Assembly: GCA_035610835.1 (NCBI GenBank)
Contig: CM069456.1
Span: 31,665,359-31,729,358 of the forward strand
DNA: 64,000 nucleotides
Direction: 5' to 3'
Source: Ophiura sarsii
Taxonomy: Eukaryota > Echinodermata > Ophiuroidea > Amphilepidida > Ophiuridae
The notes under the pieces: generated by a model
The model's input: the letters and a program-made list of their open reading frames with translations, nothing else
What the model was told of the DNA's origin: nothing
Databases searched by the model: none
Translations under genes and position numbers: made by a program
Shown here: in pieces, positions 12,073-22,782 of the stretch
Numbering within the stretch: position 1 is the stretch's first letter
Layout: every line of letters starts with the position of its first letter

Positions 12073-13264
12073 ACTCAGTGACTAACATTGTTTTAGGGTA
12101 AAATGCATTTCATGTGAGATAAACTAAAAAAAACATACTTACACTAAAGTTGGATTGACATCTCCAATGGGATTTAGACCAAAATGATCCCATTTTAACG
12201 TGACATGTCTGATTATTTTGGACAAACCGTGACCACCATCATATCCTAAGCTGACAATTCATAAATTAACTCCCTCACGCATGTTATCATTTGTCGTTAT
12301 ACTCAATACCAAGCGTGCAACGTAAAGACAGCGCTCGTCATTATAATACAAGGTGGCGCACTACCAATTCACTGCGCGGTAACTCAGACGACGGTGGACA
12401 CGAACGGCCGTTAATTTGAATTTCCGTTGGTTTCAATGTAACAATGGATTTTGATTATATGACCCCATAAAATTCATCACACGTTGGAACTAAATTATTT
12501 CATCCTAAAACCATTGTGGGTGGCTAACCATCCGCATTGTCAGTATCATTTTTTGAATTTAAACCGTTGTTAAGCGTTCGTCCCATTCACTTGATCACGG
12601 TACCTCGTTCGCATATTTTTACCTGAATATTCGTGAATACGCCCGTGTCCAGCGTCGTCTGCGGTAACTGATTGTAGATGGAAGTAGTTTCCCAGCATCT
12701 GTGACTGCATACGTCATTGTGATGCTTGACACGGTTGGCACCAATTTTGAATTTTCCTACGTGTGGATTTTGATAAAACAATTCTCCTCAAAATAATGCA
12801 CGTTATGAAACTAAATTATTTCATCCTAAATCCTTTGGAGTTAATACAAGTTTGACTCTGGTAACTATGGGCGCACGTCACACGAGGTTGACCTTACGTA
12901 ATAGTATGCGAGGTCAACCTCACCCCCAAAACGGTGCAACGGACATCCGTAGTACCCAATACGTAAACTGGACCTCACGGCTCTGATTGGTTACCTGAAT
13001 TTTGTGAGTTTTAAGCATGCGCGTTAAGTTGATCGAAGTGCGCCTGCGTATGAAGGATTGGAGAATATGCGCCGTAGGTCCATTAACAGGACAATGAAAA
13101 TCGCATATCTATGTAATGACCAGGTTTAAACAGAGGATGCATTGTCAACCAATATTTCTTTTGGAGGCCCGGAGGATGATTATGTCAACATTCGTCTACA
13201 TCTCTACTTAGGCCGTACTGCAAAACTTGTTCGTATGGCTCATACTGTTATTGTGCTATATTAT

Positions 13265-13525
13265 CTGTATATGACAATCATCATCTACAAGTGTGTTCAA
13301 AAAAGCTCTTAAAACTCATTTGTTCCCTTAAACAGTTTTTCTGTTTATATTTTGTTTCTAATCTATTTTGTAATAGCTGTAATATATTGTACGTACTATG
13401 CTCAAGTTACACTCACATTTTGTAGTTTAAGTTGTAATTTTAAGGTTTTATCTTGTAAGCGCTCTGAGCCTTTTGGAAATGGCGCAATTAATGCTTTCTG
13501 TATTGTATTGTATTGTATTGTATTG
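13265..13525 (+). mobile_element. 5'-truncated LINE 3' end (unit 1 only)
   Basis: A frame starting at 13,293 reads VFKKALKTHLFP then stop, resembling the C-terminus common in non-LTR retrotransposon ORF2 proteins. It is followed by a GCGC...GCGC stem-loop (about 13,459-13,487) and a 3' microsatellite (TATTG)5 at 13,501-13,525. Units 2 and 3 lack the segment. Truncated 5' end plus microsatellite tail is the usual form of an L2/CR1-like insertion; the exact clade is not determined. Confidence 0.6.
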
Positions 13526-14356
13526 TTATTGTATTCAATTTATCCCGTTCCAATGTCTAGAAACACTGTAATTAGGCGTCCACATAAATAGACACGCTTG
13601 CTTTTACTGGACGTCTGCATTCGTCATCTCCACATATTGTGACAGTTGGACTGGCAATTTATGTGCGTTGTCATGCTTTATTAAACATGTTGTGTGTGGT
13701 CTCTGTTCAAGTAACTGAAATAAATGTAATGTATAGATGGTAGCTTATGACTGTGTGATATGATGTTCATTATTGTGCAAGCGAGTGCTATCCCTAATGC
13801 TGAACCTAACATAACGATACGTATAAGTTTGCGAAAGTAATATTTCGCATCACCAGACGAACAAGCACCATTATTATTATATATGGGCTTTCCAAACGGT
13901 GCAATAAAAGTGCGTATTGAAAGTTCCCGGATGTGCGTCCAATGTTCAAAAAATATTGCCGTCCAATATTTTTTGTGCGGCGCAGAAGATCGGGCTAACT
14001 TATTTAGTTTATCAAAACAGTCTGTTATATAAATAATAATCATAATACTATTTTTGGCGAGTCTGTCTGTCTTCTGTCTGTGTATGCGCACCAACCAAGT
14101 GTTAAAAGATAACTTTATACTTTCATTATATTTATATAATCGCCCTATATATTGATTTATCTATGTAACATAATTGCTTATTTGTATTACCTCATCCATT
14201 ACCATTATCCAAAGGGGTCGTTGACACGTATAAGCTCTCCGTGAGTTTTTTCAACGACACCTTGCATATATGCTATTGTTTTGTAAAAAAAAAATTGCTC
14301 TGACTTTGTATTGATATGTTGTATATGCGAAATAAATAAACCTTTAAACCTGTAAA

Positions 14357-14575
14357 CCAGTATCGCTCAATACTGGTACGATTTTACTGTTTTACGGTTT
14401 ATATGTTCCACTATCGGGCGATACTGGTACACATGTTATACCAATAGTTATTTGTCCCAGTGTTGAACAAAACTGTTACATAATCGTGTTCCAGTATCGC
14501 CCGATACTGGAACATTGACTTCGTACCAATATCGAACGATACTGGTGGTGTTCCAGTATCGGACGATACTAGTAC
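14357..14575. repeat. Cluster of five CCAGTATCG palindromes, unit 1
   Basis: Five imperfect palindromes with consensus CCAGTATCGNNCGATACTGG at 14,357, 14,408, 14,488, 14,525 and 14,550. The third has 12-bp perfect arms around CC. The right end of the cluster continues into ACTAGTACAGTCCAGAAATC, which also occurs alone in each unit's left flank (about 1,807, 22,126 and 40,974). Confidence 0.85.
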
Positions 14576-15389
14576 AGTCCAGAAATCAGGGACCTAAAGT
14601 ATACTTTTCCTATGAACTTGTATATGTCAATTACGACCAACGGATTGAATTCGTACATTAATAACTGCCCTTGGATCAACTATTGTCAAGAAGTTTCTCA
14701 GTGTTTTCAAAATTTTAAACGTAGAACATTTTTCATCGAGGAGACACATATTAATGCACCGGTAACCGTATCGTTGATATTGGTATTATATATGATAATC
14801 ACAAGAGCAATTTAAATCAAACCCGCTATAACATAAACTAATACGTTGTATACTAAATTATGTTGATAACGTTGAATCTACAATAAATCTACAATAAATA
14901 TTTAATAACAATTCAATGTTACCATGGTAACCAGATACAGCGTAGTTTTCACAATTCCTTTCCCATCTCAAACTTCATTACATTAAGGGATTGTTATTTA
15001 TACAAACAATATGTGAAGGGTTTATACGTATTTCTTTATTGTTATCATATATGTATGCATATTACGAAAGTATTCATGGGAAATACCGCATCTATCCCCG
15101 AGCTATATATGAACGTTTACAAGAATATTGTATTGGTCTGCTCGTAGAACTATATGGTTTCTTTATTTTCCATCATTGTGTAAGACAAACTTTAAAATAC
15201 CAGATATTTTATATAAATTACGTTAATATCGGTTGAGACATCCTATACATGCTGTACATGTTTATCATTATAGTAATACACAATTAAAATTTCGAATGCA
15301 TAGAAAAAGTATAACAAATTAGTAAGATATTATAGAAAATCAATTTCTATTCAAACGTTAGACAGCGTATACTAGTATCATTGCATTAT

Positions 15390-16210
15390 AGGGTGTCCCT
15401 AAAAAGGGTGCATGTGTTCCACGTTATTGCCCTGATTGATTATACAGAAGTTGGCTGTAAAATTAGAAAAAAATATTTGGCTTTCAGATGCCGTTTATTT
15501 GACCATGTTTACTTTTCTCAATCTACAGATATGTTTGATCAGTGCAGTAACGAGTACTCAAAATCGGGCATGTGCCACTTTTAGAAAAATATGTTTTTTG
15601 TGGAATGTGTCATTGTCATCATTAAACATTTCGTATTTGGATTTAATATCTATACTAATTTCAAGATAATTAAATAACCTTTCATATGCCGGTTGTTTTG
15701 TTGAATTCGCTTGAGTATAACCAAATATATGCTTGTTTGACCACGAGAAAACAAAATTGAATTTGTGCCATTTTTATCCATGTGTAACATTGCTGTTATG
15801 TTGAAAGCTTTGAAGCATTTGTTCTTAGCAAATGGCACAAATTTGACTTTTAGTGATCAACTTTAATCAAGCATATGTTTGATAAGTTAAAGTGAATGAG
15901 ACAAATCAAACAGCATTTGAAAGGTAATTGAGTCATATTGAAGCTCAAATGATCATCAACTAGTAATGACTTATTATTAAATGAGCAAATTGACCCTTTC
16001 CACAAGCATATTTTTTTTCTCCTAAAAAGTGGCACAACATTATTAAGTGCCCGTGTGATTGATCAAGCATATTGTTGGATTGGAAAGAGCGATTACAATA
16101 AAACCATCGGTATGTGAAAGCCAACTAAATTATCTTTAAGATTAAGCTAAATACTGTGTAATGAATGAGGGAAATGACCCACGTGAATCCTTTTTTTTAG
16201 GGACACCCTG
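15390..16210. mobile_element. ~820-bp non-autonomous element with GGGTGTCCC ends, unit 1
   Basis: Terminal inverted repeats AGGGTGTCCCTAAAAA face each other at 15,390 and 16,195-16,209, with TA next to each end. A second inner inverted match (TGTGCCACTTTTAG near 15,571 and its complement near 16,024) suggests a foldback-like interior. No transposase frame is present. Ends and TA flanks suit the mariner/Tc1 group. Confidence 0.65.
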
Positions 16211-18949
16211 TACAAAAGGATTTCATCATATGCGGGAAAATAGTCAATTAAGTCAAACAATTGATATAAACACTGATTTTTGTTCAAATACAAACCATTA
16301 TTGCGACAAATCAATAGATACAGAAATGTGTACATCCTGAAATGAACCAATTAATGACGGATTGCAAAGTGAATTGTTTTTACCATCTAGAAAATGTGAT
16401 TATACCCTAAGACTTGTTATCTCATTGCTAATGATATGTTAGATGTTTAAATCCCCGATTTTTGTAAAATGGGTTCGACTGATCGTTTATGACTGATCAT
16501 GTTTAATTTTAATTTCACATCCCCTATTAGCCTATAACACATACAATATCGATACACAATAAAGGAAAAACATGTAAATCCCACATCAGTTCTCCATTTA
16601 GGTGGACGAACGCAGGGAAAATGGAGGAGAAAAAAGAAGAAAAAGAGCCATGTTAAAACATTAAAAAAGATATCCGTATTAAAGGGACTTGCCCTGCATT
16701 ATGATTGTACGTTGAGAGATGAATAATTGTCCTATGTTTAAACCAACAGTTTTGTTTCATTTACTAAAAGTTATCAATTATTTCCAGTAAAATATGCAAC
16801 ACTTAGCAAAAGATGTTTGCTGTCTTGTTTAGTTGATGTATAGACAAAATCTTATAGAGGTTGTATATTTGTATAAAACATTATGATTTTTTAGAATTTT
16901 AGTAATTTAGTATTTTGTCAGGTGTAAGGGAATTTGGAATCCCTTATCGTCCCACAGTTTGTATTGGAATTCAAGAAAGAAAATGAGACTTGAATAAGTG
17001 CCGGTATGTCAGAACAGCGACGATTTGTTACAAAACCAAAACATTAAATGTCCATAACTTGATAATTTATATTTGAAGTTCTGAGAAAAAGTGATTTTCA
17101 ATAACCCGTTACTTTGGTTAGAAATAACATTGACTTTGGTACCAAAATGTTCCTTAACTAACACATATTATCATGATATAAGTAACTTGGTATGCATATG
17201 TTCCTCATTGTCCCTCATGTACACACATTGAGTCATTTCTTTTTATACTTGACTTCTCTTGTGCTGTTCAGTGTTATAACAGCAGCATATTTTCAAAAAT
17301 AAAGTTAAGACCTCACAAAAAATAGTTAGTAAAGTCCCTTGTCTTATTTTGTTCAGTTTTGACAACATAGCATTTTTTAAAGACAAGTCCCCTTTGAACT
17401 TTCGCAGCAATCAGTAGTTATTGAATTGATCACGTGTATTTTGGTATATAAAGCAAAAATCTACAAAAATTGAAACGGGCTATTTTTATCCACTAATTTG
17501 AAATACACAGAAAGTTGCTTACATATTTAAAATTTTATGAACAGTTAAAAGTTACAGGTGCATTTTAGTGACTTACTTAATTTTTATGAGATCTTTATAT
17601 CAAAGGATACATTTGGATTGCAAGTGAAATGGACCATTAAAATTTGTCAAATTTATTATTTGAACTATAACACAGATCATGGTTGTCGACATTTGTTTTA
17701 TTTAGAATTGTGTAACTCTTACATAGATTTTTTTACTAATACTACACTGATACACTTTTATATGTGATATTTTAGGTATATGTACTTTTATAGGTATATC
17801 TACACAAGTATTAAAATATTTGTGTTGTTTGAGAGAAATGTGAAGTCAATGCAAGCCTGCTGATGTGAATAATGCCACATCCCTGAAGGTGGAATGCCAT
17901 TGTGAGCATATCAACATCTGCACAAATATATTGATTTTTCTCATTTCTCCAGAAACAAAAAATACGTAGGGTACTGACCCAACTTTATACAACACCAAAG
18001 AAGATTTCTTGTATAGTCCAGCATGCTTAGCACCACTACGTTGTCAACAGGAATTTCCCCCGAAACAAACAGTGCACAATATGTGTTAAAGTAATTACCA
18101 GCTGGAGATCGTCTGACTTCCACCTTCATAATACATGGTGCATATAAGATATGAAAAGAAGTTGAATCCCAACTAAAATGTGTTATTCGAAAAATAAAGG
18201 GTCTTTAAGAAAAAACAACAGAGGTCTGAATTGGAGTCGCATCAATTGTACTGCTTGCAGCAGGATTTTCTTAAAGACCCCCATTTAACAATATTACAAG
18301 CCTGGGAACCAGTAGACACTTGTGACAGAAATCAGTGGTCATGGGAAGAAAGTGAGGCATGCTGGTATTGCACAAGAAATCTTCTTATAAACAAAACAAT
18401 TTTAATCACAATGTACAACTTACTTTCAAAGTGTTGCTATCTTGAAACGATTTTATAATAATAAAACATATGCCCAAATTCACAAAGGTGGCTTAACTTA
18501 AGCCTGGCTTAACTTAAGCCTGGCTTAACTTAAGCCTGGCTTAGTTAAGCCACCACCATGGTTTAACTTAAATTTCTCTTTCACAAAACCTAGCTTAACT
18601 AATCCAGGCTTAAAGTTAAGCCAGGCTTAAGTTAGGCCACTGTTTGGGCTCCTTTTGGGCTCCTATGCTCTAGTTGCTAAGTGATTGATCTGCACATGCT
18701 CAGAAGCACATTGATGTTATTAGATAATTGCTTTAACCAGGAATGAATGCATTTATGTGGATCTGGTTGATAGCACATAGTCCAGACGGGAGTCCAGACA
18801 AAAGAAATGAGTTACAACTCACTTTAAAGGGGAATAAGTCCTTAGGCTTCTAACATAAGCTAGGGGTAAGGCTATGTAAGCATTTGATACTATTTTTAGA
18901 ATAGATTAAAAGTGTTCCGTTCCGAGGGTGGGGGCAAATTAGCCAAATT

Positions 18950-20110
18950 GTGCATAGATTTGCTCTTTTGGATAAGATATCACATTTTGAGCTGACACAT
19001 ATTAGATCAACGTCATTAACTGATCAAACCACTAGTTGCATTGAATTCGCAAGAATACACTGTTTTCCCTACCGGACTAGGCCTAGGCCTAACTAGGCCC
19101 GCTAGACTAGGGCTAGGCTAAATAGCATAACATGGATGTGCATGCCCAGATTGGCTTTTTAGGATCAAATTTTAGCAACGTATAAGATCAACGTCATTAA
19201 CCGATCAAACCGCAATCAAATTAATGCCACAGATATTGTTCGCAAATATGCTGTTTTCCATGCGGGTTGCGGGACTAGGCCTAACTAGGCTTAAAAAAGC
19301 ATAACATGTGCCCAGATTTCCTTTTTTGAATAAAGTATTAAATTTTAGCAACGTATAAGCTCAATGTCATTAACCGGTCAAACCGCAATCAAATTCATGC
19401 CACAAATATTATTCGCAAGGAAATATGCTGTTTTCCATGCGGGACTAGGCCTAACTAGGCTTAAAAAAGCATAACATGTGCCCAGATTTCCTTTTTTGGA
19501 TAAAGTATTAAATTTTAGCAACGTATAAGTTCAACGTCATTAACCGGTCAAACCGCAATCAAATTCATGCCACAAATATTGTTCGCAAGGAAATATGCTG
19601 TTTTCCATGCGGGACTAGGCCTAACTAGGCTAAAAAAAAGCATAACATGTGCCCAGATTTCCTGTTTTGAATAAAGTATCACATTTTAGCTATGTATAAG
19701 ATCAACGTCATTAACCGATCAAATTCATGCCACAAATGCCGTTCGCAAGAAATAAACTGTTTTCCATGCTGGACTAGGCCTAACTAGGCTAAAAGACAGC
19801 ATACCATGTGCCCGGATTTCCTTTTTTGGATGAAATATCAATTTTTAGCTACGTATAAGATCAACGTCATTAACCGGTCAAACCGCAGTCGTTTGCGTTC
19901 AAATCGCAAGGAACAAAGCTTTTCCCTGCCGGACTAGGCCTTACTAGGCTAAATAGCATAAAATAACCAGTATTATGATAACGCATCACATTTTGAGCTA
20001 CGTGTGAGATCAGTGCCACTAATCAGTCAAACCGCGCAACACATGACGATTCAAATGTTGTTCACGATGAAAGCACAAAAGCTTTTTTTTACTAGGCCCT
20101 GCCGTAAAAA
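18950..20110. repeat. ~160-170-bp tandem array inside the 3.1-kb transposon
   Basis: About six copies. GGGACTAGGCCTAACTAGGC starts at 19,271, 19,441 and 19,611, and diverged versions begin at 19,074, 19,770 and 19,930. Each repeat also carries AACGTCATTAACCGGTCAAA, or a variant of it. Confidence 0.85.
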
Positions 20111-21468
20111 GGTCAAGTCTGCTTTATTGTGGTGTTAATTTGATGTTTTTAATCGGATAAATTATATTCAGAACTGAAGCACCGCTACAAAAATGCATAA
20201 TTTAGCAACTCGCGACTGAGTCTTGCAGTGAACCCCTCAATTATAATACTTTTTTGGAAGGTAGACCTAGGCTAGGGCCTAGCTATAATTTATTTATGGG
20301 ACTTTGGCCTGGGGACCCCTGACCCAAACTATACATCAGTGGTCATTTTAGGTCTTGGCCTACATTAAAATAACTAACCTATAACCCTTACCAGTATTTG
20401 TCTAATTATGGGCCTTTTTAAAATTAATATAATTGCCTTTCGAAAACATATCCTGTTTCAGGCTGTTTGTGATAGTTTTTAATTGATCTGTTATGAATGG
20501 TGCACCCCAACTGATGTGGGAACTCCTTCAAACAAAACACTGCAAATTTCATTACATTGAAATAGCTAGTATTACCCCAGCCCTTACCAATATTTTCTAA
20601 ACATGGGCCTTTTTAAAATTAATATAATACATTGAAAACTCATCTTGTATCAGGCTGTTTGTGATAGTTTTTAAATTGATCTGTTGTGAATGGTGCACCT
20701 GAACTGATGTGGGAACTCCTACAAACAAAACACTGCAAATTTCAGCAAAACGGCTTTGATTTTATACTGGCTGCTGCTGAGGTGTTTTAATCAAACTCAA
20801 AGCATAGACCATGCTATCAAATGTATTACTTTAAAACAACAAATACAAGGGAATGGAGAAGATCCATTCAGAGTAGAGCTAGCATGCTTGGCTAGCATAA
20901 ATCTAGGCTGACTTAGCAAGTTAAATAAATGAGCTTTATAAAAATAGGCTTACTTAATTTTCTGACGTTTTTTTTAATCAAAAATTAACTGTTTAGGCTG
21001 GTAGCCTGGTGCATGGACACATCTCACAACAATACTTTGTGTATCTTCTAATTAAATTGTGATGTCCAGAATGATTCTAACGGTAGGCCTACCCGGAGGC
21101 CTACCTGAGTGAGAGAATATGTTGGTCTGTTGATTTGTGCACAGCGTTCGTGTACGCATCGCCATACTGGCACAGGTTATCAACTGCAAATTCTGCACTC
21201 ATTTGTAAACAAAAACAAATTTTGCTCATTGATAGCTATTTATACTCCCTGACTGCTCTCTGACTACTAATCCATAGGGCCTTTTAGACCTAACCATTCC
21301 CGTTGTCTGACACATTTCCAAGAAATTCACACACCAAACTAGCCACACAACTTTTGTCTAGGACAGTTAAGCCACACTTTAAACTACCCCTTTCTGTAGC
21401 TTAAAGTTAAGCCTGGTTTAACACTGTTTAAGTCTGGCTTAACTTTAAGCCACCTTTGTGAATATGAC

Positions 21469-21518
21469 TAAGCCACGGTCCTAGCTTAAGTCCAGACTTA
21501 AGCTAGGACCGTGGCTTA
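21469..21518. repeat. Perfect 23-bp-arm hairpin
   Basis: The left arm, starting TAAGCCACGGTCCTAGCTTA, at 21,469-21,491 pairs without mismatch with 21,496-21,518 across the spacer CCAG. It lies just inside the right end of the 3.1-kb element and reuses its GGCTTAA subterminal motif. Confidence 0.85.
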
Positions 21519-21748
21519 AACCTCTGACTAAGCTAGGTTTAAAGTTAAGCCACCTTTGTGAATTTGGGCCAATGAATACAATTAATAATACAAGCAGTAA
21601 TTTTTAATGTTTGTTCCTATCCTGTATCATATAACTCATATAAAAAGTCATTTTTTTATTTGGTGTCAAACCACAAGATTCAATTTAAAAAATAAGTTAT
21701 TTGATTGATTAAGCAATATTATGAGATCTTTTTCAAAATTGTACACTT

Positions 21749-21974
21749 CGAGGGCTCAGAAACACAAGGCCTTATCTCCATTTTGAGAAAAAGACTATTG
21801 AAGATTGGGGAGATGGATATGAGGTCTTGTGATACTGGCTATAACTTTGAAAGGGGTTGTGTTATGGAGATAAGGCTGTGTGTTACTGGAAAGAAAATTT
21901 CTTTCTGAACATTTTGAAACCAAAATCTCATTTTTGAAAAAATGGAGATGAGGCCTTGTGTTTCTGAGCCCTCG
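21749..21974. mobile_element. MITE with ACTT target duplication, unit 2 copy
   Basis: Same element and same insertion site as 1,007-1,253, flanked by ACTT at 21,745-21,748 and 21,975-21,978. It is about 20 bp shorter through internal deletion. Confidence 0.85.
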
Positions 21975-22782
21975 ACTTATTTCCCCCTCTCTTATATGAA
22001 GTTTGACTCATCAGGAAAGACTTTCTGGGACTCATAAATCAATCTTGACCATATTTTCGGAAAAACCATCACAGACCTTTACTAAATCGTAAAGGAAATC
22101 TGCTTCCAATTTGTGGCATCTGAACGATACTAGTACAGTCCAGAATCTGGGACCTAAAGTACACGTTCCAACTTTTATCTTGCTAGTAAAACTACATAAA
22201 TAATTCAGGTTGAAATCAGAAATGTTTACCTGTGTATCTTTTAAAATGTTACATACATATGTATTGACTAATGACTCCGAGTGACCCCAATTGACCGTTA
22301 AAATTGTAAACGCTGAACATCCTACATGTGCATGGTCTAGAGAGAACTGTTGGTCAAATTTTGACTATCATCAGTCAAGTTGTTTGGACAATTAGCATAT
22401 CTAATGAAAGGTACCTAATTGAACACAACTGAAGAGTAGGTACACACAAGATACATTTTTGTTTATGAAAGTGCCAACTTAATATAACCAGCATGCGTTG
22501 GTATTTTACATTTGAATAACTATTTACCAACACGTGCCCAGCTTTGTTCTCTATCTAATATTATAAAGACGACGGTAATTTCGTCGCCATTGTTGAACAG
22601 ACAAATGCCCAATAGCTTAAAAACACAGGTTTTCGTGGTTAGAGAAAGGAGAGGCCTCCCTTGCTCTTAAAACCCCTACACTGATGATTGAAAAACATAT
22701 ACATCAACATTTTTTAAAGATATATTATGTCATACACCAATAGACATACGATGATCACAGGTATTAATAGCACATTGAAATA

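Larger units (their letters stand above)
171..17823. repeat. Segmental duplication, unit 1 of 3
   Basis: First copy of a tandemly repeated unit of roughly 18 kb. The left edge is where similarity to the starts of units 2 and 3 begins (the GTTTGAGAGAAATGTGAAG region at about 171, 17,824 and 39,981). The order is left flank, receptor pseudogene on the minus strand, SINE-like element, 46-bp minisatellite, and a long non-coding tail. Apart from the receptor remnant I see no credible gene. The stretches 171-1,000, 7,350-7,850, 10,060-11,700, 12,080-13,260, 13,600-14,350 and 16,215-17,823 are ordinary AT-rich non-coding sequence shared with unit 2. Confidence 0.85.
18472..21570. mobile_element. 3.1-kb non-autonomous DNA transposon (unit 2 only)
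   Basis: Unit 1 keeps the empty site (about 813-820). The ends are inverted repeats containing CCCAAATTCACAAAGGTGGC on the left and its complement on the right. Subterminal GCTTAACTTAAGCCTG-type repeats lie inside both ends (three clean 16-bp copies from 18,491). The interior holds a ~160-170-bp tandem array (six copies, GGACTAGGCC at about 19,074-19,931) and a ~190-bp direct duplication (about 20,384 and 20,578). No transposase-like ORF is visible. Flanks suggest a short 2-3-bp target duplication, not certain because one flanking base differs from unit 1. Confidence 0.82.

Noticed and set aside
14612..14815. 67-codon frame identical in units 1 and 2 (36,777-36,980)
   Set aside because: The whole surrounding ~3.7 kb is almost identical between these units, so conservation of this frame carries no evidence of coding.
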